Part shown: positions 51,918 through 63,679 of the stretch, piece after piece
Layout: every line of letters begins with the position of its first letter
Numbering within the stretch: position 1 is the stretch's first letter
Source: Larus michahellis
Lineage: Eukaryota; Chordata; Aves; Charadriiformes; Laridae
Direction: 5' to 3'
DNA length: 64,000 nt
Assembly (NCBI RefSeq): GCF_964199755.1
Contig: NC_133901.1
Coordinates: forward strand, 27,492,397-27,556,396
Program-made: the position numbers and the translations under genes
The notes under the pieces: generated by a model
Seen by the model: only the letters and a program-made list of their open reading frames with translations
What the model was told of the DNA's origin: nothing
Database searches by the model: none

Positions 51918-52157
51918 AGGAGAGGTTAAGGGCTGGGAGCACGGCTCCCCGGGAGCTGCCCCGTCTCTCCACCTCGCCTGCCCCAGCCTTAATCAAGCGA
52001 TCATCTCAGCCCGCGCCTCGCCGGCTGCCTCGCTCCTTTCAATGGGGGAAAATTTGCAGACAAATTCCTGCCAGCGGGACGTTGGAGCTCTCCTGCGTGG
52101 CGGGATAAAGATACCTGTCACCTCCGGCCGGCCCCGCCGCTGGCTCACGCTGGGAGC
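51918..52157 (+). repeat. duplicated non-coding module, copy B, part 2
   Basis: Counterpart of 38381-38605. The identical 91-base core is at 52033-52123. Copy B carries some 17 extra CpG-containing bases just before the core (about 52010-52030). Confidence 0.9.
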
Positions 52158-55100
52158 GCCGTTCAAGGAGCACCATGCTGATACCCTTATTTGATTACGC
52201 CTCTTCATGCCTTCCTCTGTGCGGGAAGAGCCATTCAGCAGCGGCACCGCGGCGCTCCCAGCACGAGCTGGCCCCGCTGCTGGCCTTTTGTTAGCCACGC
52301 CAGCCGCACGCTGGGCATCAGGGCTGCACGGGAGGGTCCCGTGCCGCCCCCCCCGCCGCCAGGCCAGGGCTCTTCCTGATGCTTCACAACAGGGTCTTGG
52401 CCAGGCTGTTGATTTTTAAGCAGAAAACGGTAAAAATGAGGGGGGAAATAGGATTTAAATAGAAACGTGAATGGCTCCATGGGATAAGTGCTCCGTCCCT
52501 CTTTCTGCTCCGCTGTGCTGTCGGCACGATGAAGAGGCAGCTGCCCAGTACCTGTTAGCTGTGTCCAGAAGGAGATCCCAGGGGTGCATTACCGGGATCA
52601 GCCCCGTGTGCTGCTGGGCAATCCAGCTCCCCTGTGGCTTCGGGAGCTTCAGTTGGGTTTGTGAACTTGCAGAGAGGGGCCCAGTCATCCCTCTGTTGGG
52701 AGCTCAAACCTCGGCAGCTGGAGATCCCTCTGGCACAAAGAGCCTTCGGCTGCAATCGCAACATAAACACCGATTTACAGATTTCCTGGCCAGAGCCATC
52801 TGCCCCGTCCCACTCTATCCACTGCTCCTGGACAATGCCGCCTGTGCCCTGCCTTGTCCCAAGGACCGGCGGTGGCCACCTCGCCTGCCGAGGTGTCCCC
52901 TCTGCAGCTGAAGCGTTTGACAGGTCACCCCGTGCTGCCCCAGCCCTGCAGCCCCTCTGCTACCTCTAAAAGTTTCTTGTACCTTATGTCAAGGCAAAAT
53001 ACGCTGCTCCAGGTGATGCTGGGGTAGGAGCCCCCAGCCAGCCTGGCAGCAGCCCTGGAAGGCAGCCGGGGTTCCTGCCTCTCCTTCTGGAGTTAATCAC
53101 CCAGACTGCTAGAAATGTGGAGCAATTGGCCCTTGTTTTGCTTTTCCCTGCTAGATTAAAGAGCTCTTAAGTACCTGGCTTGTTATTTCTGCCAAGGTAC
53201 TTATGCACCAAGGTCCTTGTGACTGTAATCAAGCCACCTCTTGATCTTCTTCCTGATAAACTAAGTAGGCTGAGTGTCCTGTCTGCCTCCATCGGAAACT
53301 CTCACCCCCGGTCACAGCTCTCCAGGGGTTTCTCTGCAGGCTCTCCAGCTTGGGGCACAGCCCGCTTTGGGGACATGCACACCAAAATGGCCACGAGCAT
53401 GCCAGGATTGGACTTGCTGGTGCAAAGTCACTCCCCTGTGCCAGGTCCTCTAAAACAGCCCTTATGCCTCGCAAAGCCAGTGGTGGAAGGGACGGGATGG
53501 CTGCACAAACCTCCAGGCTCTGCCTGCCTGCACGGCTGCAAATCCCCCCACGAAGCCTGTGGGCTTTGGGCACCTGCCCCTTCCCTCCTTCCCCGGACCA
53601 AAATTTGCTCCGAGCATCAACCACCCTCAAATCTCCCTCCAGCGAGTTCTGCTCCGCCGAGCAGGAGCAGGGCTCTAGGGAGCTGTGCAGCAATGAGTAT
53701 GGCTGGGGCAGAGCATCTCTGGAAGAGAGGGGACATTCCAAGGAGCCAGGGAAGGAATGGTGAAGACCAGCCCTTACCTGATTGTCATGTCCATCTTCTG
53801 ACCCTTAAGCCCAACTCTGAGCTCTCAGAGAGTCCAAACGGGCTCCAGTGCCAATTGTTGATGGATTCTCCACCTTAGCAGCTGATGGCCTACACACGGC
53901 TGGCTGGAAAGCGGTGCTCTGGGTGGCCACAGCGCAGCAAGGAAGACATCTGGGTCCTTGGGCACAAGGTGTCACCTGCAGGAGCCCGGTCCCTTGGGTC
54001 AGAGCCACGATGCAAATAGTCCCTGTGGTCTTTGCTAGCTGCAAAGTCGCTGTGCAGAGAGAAGTGCCAGGTGGGCTGAATCCCCACTGTGTTTATAAAG
54101 ATAAAATGACACCCTGGTACTTAATTAATCATCAAAATCTTACTTTTGACCAAAATACCCCTATATCGCAGGTGTTCCGCAGACTGGGGCTAGCTCTTGC
54201 TATAAGTGCTTCCTGCCCTGCAGGGAGCATCCCCTGGTCGCTGATGGCCCTGCCACCCCATGCAGACTCACCCCCTGGGTCCGAAAGTGGCATTTGCTGG
54301 ACTCAGGTCACTGCTCTCCAGCAAAGGGGCTCTCGGCCGAGCCCCAGCAGCACGTCCTGCCACCGGCACCTCCTGAAAGGGACCTTCCGCCGTAGCCCCG
54401 GCCCATTGTCCAGGAGGATAATTGGAGGGAGAAGTGAAACGGGGCTATAATGAATTCTGTGGCTATTCAGACGGGCCGGGAGGCAGAAAGCTCACTGCTC
54501 CTGCCAAAGTGCTGAGGCTGCTACTTCCATTCTGCGGCCGAAGCGGAGGTCTCCGGAGGGCAGCTCGCTATTGAGGAGACTCCGAGGTTGAAACAACACC
54601 CGGCATCTGAAGTTTTACCCTTTCTGCACGACTGTGCTGCGATGTGGCTGTGCACAGGGACCTTCCCTGCGGGCTTGGCGGTGCTGTAGCCACGCTGCTG
54701 GTGTTCCCCAGCTTGCACAGCGCAAGGCTGCGGCTGCACGACGTGTCGGGGTGTCCCCATGTCCGTCACACCGCCAACACCAGCTTCAGCTCTGCTGCCC
54801 TTCTCGCCAGGCCTGGCCAAATCCTCGTTGTCTCCTCCCCAGGGTCCTGTGCAAAGCTCCCTCGGCCATAGTGACCCCCCTCAGGCCCCAGACCGACGCC
54901 TGAACCCCCCCCAGCACCCAGCAGCACAAGCCCACCTCCCCCAGCCCCCTGCCAAGGGCTGCACCCCCAAAATGGTTTTGCGGGTGATGGAGCAGCCCTG
55001 GAGGTGGGACCTATCCCAGGGGCAGATGGATGGAAAATCCATGCTGCTCTTTCCAGGCGCCGCGAGGCTGCGAAGGGCCGGAGGGCGAAGCATCTGTGTG

Positions 55101-58100
55101 GTCCCTCCTGTGTGCAGGCAGGTCCCCGTGGCGGGCAGCTCCTCTCCCACACGCTCCTGCCGGTAGCTGGCTGTCTCCAGACATCATGCATCGTTCTGCT
55201 CAGCCCCCCTGCAGCTGCTGCTGAGCTCCCGCTGGGGTCTCGCACGCGGGGTGGGGTTGCCCCCCCCCCCACTCCCCCCATTCTCCAAAGCCTGCGGACC
55301 CTCCCGGCAGCATCCGGCTGGAGGCAGGGACCCTGCAAGGAGCAGGCTCCCGGGATGTCGGGCTGGCTAAGGCACATGGAGCCTGAGTCCATGGTGCCTT
55401 GCCCCCCCCGCCCCGGGAAAGCTTTCTGCCAATTTGCCGGAGCTGCAGAGGGATGCGTGCCAGAAGAAGAGCTGACAGCCTGTGCAGGGGTCGGCCTCCC
55501 GCACACAAAGCCTGGAGAGGGTGTGGGGGTGCCCAGCTGCCTCCCCAGCGCAGGGAAGCACTTCAGGGCAGTGAACCAGTGTTACAGGGTTCAATCCCCA
55601 GGCATGCCAGCGTTGCTCATGCCCTGGTCTTATTTTACGTCCAGGCACTCTTTAAGTAAATTCATAAGTAAATCCTTCCCCTTCTTGCCCGTCGGGATGA
55701 CACGATTTCAAACCTTGGAAGAGGATTTAGGGCTTTTGCCTCTGGCCCGGCAAACGGGGCAGGCGCACAATCAGCAAACCACTGGCAATTACAGCCATCG
55801 TAATTTTCTGCATCAGTGCCATAAACAAGCGGGCAGGGGAGCCCAGGGCACAGCACCCTGAAGAGCAAGGGAAGACAAACAGGACTTTGTCCCAAGGTTC
55901 AGAGCAGGCTGCAGGCATCCCCAGGGCTAAACACTGTTCTTCCCAGTGCACGGTGCGCTCGTAACACCTTGGCTCAGCGGAGCTTAGTCGGCTGTCACAA
56001 GCCCCAAGGAAAGCCCTCCTGACCTCCCCGGGAAACGACTCCAGTGAGGAATAAACTGACTCCTGTTTACTTTGTGAGGGGGGGGTCTCAGCAGGCTCTA
56101 ACGCAGGAGGGACAACTCTGAGCTGTGAAATGTGGCTGACACCGGAGCTGCGGCTGGAGCAGCCTGCAGCCACTAGCGAGCGCATGGGGCCAGCTGGGCT
56201 CTGAGCCTCCCCTGTGCAGGATAAGGGGCCACGGACAACCCGTGCCGTCAGACCTTTTCCTGTCCTGTTTCCCATGGGTGATGGTTAACTAATCCTGTCT
56301 GCAGCCTGCTCCTCCAGACAGGCAAACACCGCGTGATAAGGGAGCCCTCGCTCCGTGCAAGGTCTGCTGCGGGGGGCGATGGCAGCAGGGGGGAGCAGTG
56401 GCTGTGCTGTGGGCTGCCCTGGCGCGGGAGGAGCTCCCCGAGAGGCGCCTGGTGACCCTCGTGCTCACCGTGACGCTGGCTGAGCAAGCACAATGTCGCT
56501 CACCGCCATGCCCTTCTCCCCTTCGCCTCTTTGCCTGCTCCCATCCCACCTTCTCCAGCAGCTGGTGGCCATGGTGGTCCAGCTCCTCGTCCCTTTGTGG
56601 AGATGTGACCCCCGCTCACCCGGTGCCCAGCACCAGACCCGCTCTCAAAACCTCTGGGGGGGGCTGACCCGGACAGGCAGCGCCATGGGCAGGGGGCTGC
56701 CCGCAGCCTCTGCCCGCAGCCTGCCCGCACACAGCTGAGCCCAGCAGGGAAGGCAGCGAGCGCCAGCGCCGTCTGCGAGAGCACAAACAGCTGCTTGGAG
56801 CCCGCTCAGAAACACCAGCCCGGGCTGTCCAGCTGCCAGGCCCTCTGTTTCAGAGCACAATGAAAGCCGAAGGATGGCTGCTGAAAGCAAGCCGCCCCGT
56901 GGGAAGGGAAGCGCGGAGCTCTGTGCTGCGGGATAAGCCAGTGCCGACCCCATGGCAAGGAGTGAGGCTTGGCTGCAGGGAGAAAGGAAGCCGTCAGGCC
57001 CACCAAGGTCCTCACCGTGAGACCCTTGTGTAGCTGTGGGTCAGCCGGAGCCCTCCCTGGTGCAGAGCTGGGGATGAGGGCTCCAATTTACCTGTCCATT
57101 CACCATGCACGGGACTGGTTTTGTTGGGAATGTTGCCTAGTGGAAGGGTTTGTCCTGATGCATCATCATCCCAAAGCTCCCTCATCCCCTTGCAGGCTCA
57201 TTGTCTCCTCCAGCACCCACCACAATGTAGCCATGAAGGATGTCCTGGTCTCTCCTCCGTAGCCGGGAAGGACTCCGGTATTGCTCTGCATTTACATGTT
57301 GCAGTTATATCCAAGTGCAACGGGACATTTGCTCTCCCCCACCATAAACTGGATTCATTTCACTGCTGGGACAAAGGCAGGTTGTCTTCCAGGTCTGGAG
57401 CTGAGCCTGTTGCTGATGGAGGCAGGGACGGGCCTCAGCCTGATGCAGGAGCTGCAAAAAAAAAACAAACCAAAGACAAATGTTCCCTGAGCCCGGCAGG
57501 ATCAGCCTGTTTTGGTCTTGCTTTATACTAGTGTTTAGCCTCCGTGAGGATGGTGCTGGGCTGCAGTGGGCTCAGGCCCAGAACTGTCTCCCCTGTTTGG
57601 CAGATGCCCTACGTGTGTCAGCACTGCCAAAAGAGATGGGGTTTTATCTGTGCCTGGGCTGCAGCAGAGCTGCGGGAGTGAGAGCCAGGCAAGATACGTA
57701 ACTGTGAGGTTCAGCATGTGTCTCTACATCCTGCTCCCTCTCTTGGTACAAACACTGTCCAGACTTCCAACGTCAGAGGGAGAGACACCAGCCAGATTGT
57801 TTTACAGTTTCAAGAACTCATAATGCTTTCCAGAGAACAGAGCTGCAGCCCATCTTCTGCAGTGGGAAGAGCCACGGCAGCCCCCAGTCGTTGCCGACAG
57901 CCCTCTGACCTCCTTGGCAGCCAAAAAAAGCCAGCAAAACACAGGGCATCCTTGGGAAGGCTCTTGCGAGGCATCCCGGTGCACCCACATCCAGAGTGGT
58001 TCATGCCATCCCAGTCCCCAAGGATCCAAAGCAGAGAGCAGCCTCCTCCTGGTGCTACCATGGCTCCTCAGGAGATATCTCCCTTGCAGGGCAGGCGCTT

Positions 58101-59749
58101 TCGCTGGCAGTCCCGGTGCTGGCACGGCTGGGTGGTGTGATGGGACCTGACAGCCCGGGGGTGGCATGGGACCCTGCGCCCATGGGGAGGAAGGGCCCAG
58201 CAGAGGCACCGCTCCAGGGGCAGTTTTAGGGATGACTTTTGGCGAGGTGCTAGGCAGCAGCAGGCTGGATTGGAGACAGGCTGTGTATCCTCGGGGGGCT
58301 GGGACGACACAAAGGGAGACGTGGCTTTGCGGGGAGTCACATGGTGACCCTGCCCTGGCTCCCAGCCCCTGGGCCACTGTGTGTCCCAGTCCCACGGTGG
58401 GGCTGAGTCCCAGCCTCCGATCCAGCAGAGCTGCCTGAGCCATGCTGGTGTGCTGGCAGGCTCGATACAGCAGGTCTGCTTTTAATTAAGCGGGACGCTG
58501 CTTTTGTGCAGCTGAACCCCTCAGGAGCTGGGGTACGGAGCCTTCGCCCCTGTGGCCGGGCTCCCACTGCTTCCCCCCATGCTGTGGGCAGCAGGCGTAG
58601 GGAGCTGGGGCTGGGGGCTTTGGGAGCACGTGCCGGGGTGGCATGTCCCACCCGCGCAGGGTGCTGGCAGTGTCCCCAGCGGGGGAGGGCTGTGCCATGC
58701 CCTGCCGCGGGTGTTTGGTCTCCTTGGGCCCGAAGGCAAAGCCCAGGGCTCTTGTGGTGCTGGGCAGATGAGAGTTAATGCCCCAGCAGCTGTGCTGAGC
58801 TGGCTTTATTGGCAACAAACCCCGGCTGGAAACAGCTTCCTAATCGTTACAGATTACAGGTAGCCCTACCTCCATGGCTGTCCTTCAGCAACAGCACTTC
58901 TGCCCTGCACTGCTGCCTCCGCACCCCCCTTGGCAAACACCCCCCCAGCCCTGCGCCCCTCCCATGTCACACAGCCCCTGTGCCACCCTTGCTGCGGTGC
59001 CAGCAGGCAGGACATGTGCCCCCAAGCCAGCTCACAGATGGTGCCAGCCCAGGGTTGAGACAAGAGATGAGCGAACTAGAGCCTGTGTGGGTCAAATCAC
59101 TGTCCTCAGACATTTGCAAGGCACTGTCACAGGGAGCTGGTATCCCTGTGCTGGGGGGCAGCTATGTTGGGGCAGGGGACATGGGAAATCCCTCCTGCTG
59201 CAGAGGCTGGGAAGGGGAGAAGTTTGTCACAGCTCAGCTGGGAATGCCGTCCCCAGCACCAGCTGATGGCGTGGCTGGCCGCAAATGTTTAATGAACGGG
59301 AGCAGAGTCATTTGTCTGGGCTGACCCCCCCCACCCCCGGAAGTCTGCGCTCTGCAAAACAAACCGGGCTTTTGTTTGACTTGTTTTAAGTAAAACACAT
59401 GTCACCCCTGTAAATCACAGGTCCCCTTCCCCACCCTGCCCCCGGGCCCACGGCAGAGCCAAGGTGGGTGCTGGCCTCGGGGCACTGGCACAAACCCGGG
59501 CCAGGGGCTCCCTAGGTCTGGGCAGGATCCAGCCCTGCTGTGGGGCTGGGGGGGGCTGCATGCCCTGGGTGGTAGCCGTGGGGCTGGAGCATCCTGGTCC
59601 CTGCAGCGAGCAGCCGTCACCAACCTGCTCGCACACCTGCAGCTCCTGGGGAGGTTTGCAGTACTTGGCACCCCCACATAATCCACCGCACCACCCCCCC
59701 CCCCGCCCCAAATCCCAGCCCAGCTGCCAGGCTGCTTTTTCCCCATCCC
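52158..59749. other. gene-poor interval, no gene recognised
   Basis: Mixed GC-rich sequence with AT-richer patches at 54.10-54.17, 54.41-54.47 and 55.59-55.85 kb. Open frames up to about 285 codons exist but lack domains. Pure C runs occur near 55.26 and 59.69 kb. Confidence 0.4.
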
Positions 59750-60060
59750 CATGCTCCCCGCGGGCTGGAGGCCTGGATCCCAGCCCGAGGTCGAGCCCGC
59801 GGCCGCGAGCCCCTGGCACGAGCGAAGACGATGGTTGGGGACAGCCGGCCGGGGGGCCGCGGGGCCGGGTCTCGTCCGAGGCGTGCGGGCGGCGTGCGGC
59901 GGCGGGCTGCCGGCATTCGGCCACGGGCTGCCGGCGTTCGGCCTCGCCGCCTGCCAGCGGGGGCTGGAGCGGGCTCGTGTGCCGGCGGCGGGCTCCCTTC
60001 CCTCCCTCCCGCGCTCCCCACGCCGCCTGGCAGCCGGCCACCGCGCCGGGGGTTCGCTCC
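59750..60060. promoter_or_regulatory. CpG-dense block (possible CpG island)
   Basis: CG dinucleotides are packed far more densely than in the flanks, with GCGGCGTGCGG-type runs and a 21-base unit (GGGCTGCCGGC-TTCGGCC) repeated twice at 59903-59944. A hidden promoter or a Polycomb/HES1-linked regulatory island are both possible; no transcript is visible. Confidence 0.45.
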
Positions 60061-60380
60061 TTTCTCACGACCTCTCAGGTTCCTGAGCTCATCTGGGAGC
60101 TATTCATTTCCTGCCAGAAAACAGCCTTGCCTGCTAAAAAAACCACCTTGGCCGCAGAGCGGCCCAGGGCTTGGTACGAGGGCTCTCCCGGCTTAAATCA
60201 TAAAGCTCCGGCTGTCTGGCTGGAATCAAAGGCAGGGCGGGCGCTGGGGAGGGGGGGAAGGCGTGGGGGCCCGTGCCATATGGTAGCACTTAAGAGCCAA
60301 GGAGGAAGCGAGGAGGGGTTTTTACACCGCTCGCGAGGAGTGTGGGAAAAGTTAATTGACTTTAATGACAGGTTTCCCGG
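60061..60380. promoter_or_regulatory. candidate regulatory block with consensus RBPJ site
   Basis: A less GC-rich stretch next to the CpG-dense block holds TGTGGGAA at 60341-60348, the consensus RBPJ/CSL site, followed by AGTTAATTGAC, about 2.5 kb beyond the HES1 3' end. HES1 is a direct Notch target in all vertebrates studied. One such 8-mer can occur by chance, so the call is tentative. Confidence 0.3.
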
Positions 60381-62874
60381 GACAGCAGCCGATGGAAGGG
60401 AGCTGCAGGGATGCGAGGGGCAGCGGGGGATGTGAGCCCCGCGGTGGGTGGGGGGCACAGCAGGGTGCTGGCAGAGCCCTCCGGACCCCCGTGCAGGTAG
60501 GGATGGAGCACTGCTCCCCCCCCCCCAGCGCTCTCCAGGCTGCAAACGCACACATCGGATCGCGGCAAACTGCTTACAAGCCCAAAAGCGATAATCTGAG
60601 AGGGACAGACCTGGCTGCAGCCCTCCCCAGCGTCCTCTCCGCTGGCAGGCTGGGCTCCCCAGGCTCCCCAGGGAAGCCAACAGGAGCTGCATTCCATCTG
60701 GCAGCACTGAATCCAGTCCATTTTCCTATTTATCCTGCACAGCCCCGCGTGTGGTCACAGGCAAACGAGAAGCCACCATCCAGCTCAGCCCCGTCCCTTC
60801 CCCGGCATCCCATCCCTCCTCGACCATTGCCCGCTCATCCCACCGCACCAGCCTGAAGGCACTTGCTGCACCTGAAGGGCAACTCCTGCACATCACCATC
60901 CGCAGAGCCACAGCCTGCATTTGTCATCCCAATTTGTCACGGGCTCAGTGAATTGGCATCAAGAGCACGGCCCCTGGGAATTGCTCTGATCCCCTCAAAG
61001 CTCACAAACTCAAGCAGATCTCTCATGTCAACAGGCTGTGGAATAGAGTAAACACAGAAAGCTTTGGAGAAAGCGGTCCAAGCATGGCATATCTGCTTTA
61101 TACTAGGTTATTTAAACTCCATTAGCAAATAGGTTCGTCTTGTCTTTCACTCCTGGATCTGCTATATGTTCTCCATTAGCCTACAGCAAAGTCTTTTTTT
61201 TTTTTTTCTTTTTTTTTTTTTTCTCCCTAATGCGCTTTCCAAACCAACTGCTTCAGCAGAAGACTCTAAGCTGGAACAGCCTCAGCTCTTACAGGTGATG
61301 CGTTACTGGTCTGCATCAGCCCCAGGCAGGCTGTCCAGGAGCCAGAGCTTGTCTGATGCGATTCCCAGATGGGTCCTGCAAGCACTCCTCTGAACACAAG
61401 GTGGGCTCAGTCCTGCCCTCGGTACCTCCAGCGCAGAAATGTGACGCTATGGCTGGTGGAAGGGAAGGCAGGATCAGCCCATACAGCCACGCACCTGCCT
61501 AGGGACAGCAAGTCCAACATTCCCGAGCCTGGCACACAAAACCTGTCCATGAGATGCCACTGTGAGGGTGGCAACAGGCAGGCCAGCAAAGACACTGGGA
61601 GACGGAGGACGGGAAGCTCTGCTGCATCACCCAGGGAGATCATACCCTGCAGCCCCTTTTAAAAGGGAGCTGCCACTTGCCACATCCTCATCAGCATGCC
61701 CTGCAGAGAGATCCCAGACACCCCACAGGCCCCTCCAAAATCCATCCCAAGAAGTACTTTTCAGATCAGGAGGATCTGTTTGTATACAGGAAGAAAACGG
61801 GGCAGGGATTACAAACCCCAGCAGGTTTAATCTGTCTGGTCTCACACTCTCCCCAGCTTTCACTTCCCCAGCACCTGGATACAGTCAAGCACCTGGCTGA
61901 TCCGGACAAAATCCAACAAGCTTTTGCGGCAGGATTTAGAAGGAATCCCCAGTGGATCCTGGCACCGTTTAAAGCTGTCCGCTCCGAGTTAGGACTTGTT
62001 AAGAAGGGCGATGCAAGCTGTAACCAGAGACTGCCGCTCACCTCTATCTAGGCCTTGCATCTTGCCTGGAAATGGGGCATGACCAAGTCAAAGGGGTCAG
62101 CTGCTGCTCGCTGTTATAGAGATAGTCCGCACAGCCCCACATCACTCCCCCAGACACATGTTTTCCATATAACAGCAGAGGAAATGCCCAACTCTATCAA
62201 AAACACATGCAGAGCATTAATCATCAAGCAGGGCCTGGCTGGTGCTTGGGGCTGGGAACAGCTCTGTGCTTTTAAGTCCAGGTGGAGGTGGTGCCCAGCG
62301 CCTGCTGCAGCCCGTCAGCCAGGAGACAGGAGCACTCATGTCAGGCTTGTCCTGCCGAGAGACAGTGTTTTTGTAACGCGAGAAGCTGGCAGGCACCGCT
62401 CCGCTCTCTAAATCAACCGACTGAAGTCATTCCTGATTTACACCACCACTGGGAGTGGGCCCCACTGGGTCCGGGGCAGGAGGCTTAGCCGGGGAAGCCC
62501 AGTGTGGGAGCTGGGCTGTCAGGCTCCACGCTGAATCCGTCTCGCTTTTACCTGGGCTACTCCACTCCATCAGCCCCAGGAGCCAGGAACAGAGCAGAGG
62601 TGCCTCTCTCAGCACATTCACCAGCTCTGCAAACATAAGCTCTTTTTAACAAGTCGAGCTGCTTCCCAAGGAAGCAGTAATTACATCTGCCCCGGGGCAG
62701 GGAGAGGGGCCAGGTGATTTCACAAGACAGAAGGGACAGAGGGTAAGAGCAACAGCTCCAGCCTGGAGAGCAGGACAGGGCAGCCCTGGAGCTGCACAAT
62801 CCACAGGCAGCCGGGAGCTGGGCTCCCCCCTCCTATGCACACATGCCAGCACTCCAATTTATCTCCAAAGGCCT
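60381..62874. other. 3' flank of HES1, no gene recognised
   Basis: Unique sequence with a long T tract at 61193-61222 and an AT-rich patch at 61.0-61.2 kb. Nothing coding recognised. Confidence 0.4.
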
Positions 62875-62894
62875 TCCAAAATGGAAGAGACACT

Positions 62895-62900
62895 TTTATT
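62895..62900 (-). promoter_or_regulatory. HES1: polyadenylation signal AATAAA of HES1
   Basis: TTTATT on the + strand gives AATAAA in the HES1 direction, 216 bases after the stop codon. It is the first such signal in the 3' flank. Confidence 0.7.
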
Positions 62901-62931
62901 TTAAGAGCATTCAAAAAAAAAAAAACCCCGA

Positions 62932-62939
62932 TCTTTGGT
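62932..62939 (-). promoter_or_regulatory. HES1: miR-9 type target site in the HES1 3' UTR
   Basis: In the HES1 direction the bases read ACCAAAGA, the match to the miR-9 seed. miR-9 repression of HES1 through its 3' UTR is established in mammals and frogs. The site lies between the stop codon and the poly(A) signal. Confidence 0.5.
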
Positions 62940-63115
62940 GTCACATAAGGAAGGGGAGGGAAGGGAGGAAAAAAAAAGATCTCGTGTAAAACACGAAACA
63001 CTGTCGAGGGAGTGCTATGGTACAAAGGCACAATCCAATATGAACATATAACCTATGTACAGCCGTGCCAGCGGCACGGGGTGCGGTGCTCAGTCCAGTC
63101 CAGTGCCTGCCACCC

Positions 63116-63600
63116 TCACCAGGGTCTCCACACCGAGTCAGCTGTGCCGGGTGGCGGGCCAGGCGGCGAGGCGGCGGTGGCAGCTGTGGGTGGGCCACCG
63201 TACAGGGGCAGCACAGCACCACCGGGAGCAAAGGCGGTGCTGGGGATGAGGAAGGCGAATTGCCCATCGGAGGCAGGCAGCAGCTGGAAGCCACCGTAAA
63301 CCTTGGCTGCGTCGGCGCCTGGTTTGCAGGGCATGCCTGGGAGTGGCCCCGCGCCACTGCCCGGTGGCACCAGGGGTGGCCCAAAGGCTGCAGCTGGCGG
63401 CAGTGGTGGTGGCGGGGGGGGCGCAGGGTAGTTCATGGCGTTGATCTGGGTCATGCAGCTGGCCAGGTGGCCCAGGAGCCGGGTGCGCACCTCAGCGTTG
63501 ACACCCTCGCAGGTGGAGAGGAACCGCGTCACCTCGTTCATGCACTCGCTGAAGCCGGCACGGTACTTCCCTAGCACCGTGGGGTCTGTGCTCAGCGCAG
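63116..63600 (-). CDS. HES1: HES1 (c-hairy1), last coding exon, gene continues beyond window
   Basis: HES1 is a bHLH-Orange repressor downstream of Notch that binds N-box/E-box DNA and recruits Groucho/TLE. This exon starts after an acceptor (CCTCCGTAG, AG at 63601-63602) with [12 protein letters not shown], then the Orange domain part [19 protein letters not shown] and the [15 protein letters not shown] helix, a Pro/Ala-rich linker, the [18 protein letters not shown] block, and the Groucho-binding WRPW directly before the stop. Mammalian HES1 ends WRPWRN. The basic and HLH exons are not in the window, and the intron before this exon exceeds 400 bases. The name rests on near-identity in the Orange region and on synteny beside CPN2. 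A HES4-type relative is the main alternative. Confidence 0.93.
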
Positions 63601-63679
63601 CTACGGAGGGAGAGAGGGGACACAGCGGTCAGCAGGCTCCGCAAGGGATGAGGGTGTGCAGCCCACCAGTGTTGCATCT

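Larger units (their letters stand above)
62875..63115 (-). other. HES1: HES1 3' UTR
   Basis: This is the region between the HES1 stop (63116-63118) and the expected cleavage site about 20 bases past AATAAA (minus strand, 62895-62900). It contains A/T-rich sequence and a miR-9 type site. The length is in the normal range for HES1. Confidence 0.7.

Noticed and set aside
55588-55597. tRNA B-box-like GGTTCAATCC
   Set aside because: No A box, no T-stem pairing and no acceptor stem are present around it.
15151-56905. Further RBPJ-like 8-mers (near 15151, 27600, 35735 and 56898)
   Set aside because: Their number is about what chance predicts in 64 kb on two strands; none has supporting context.
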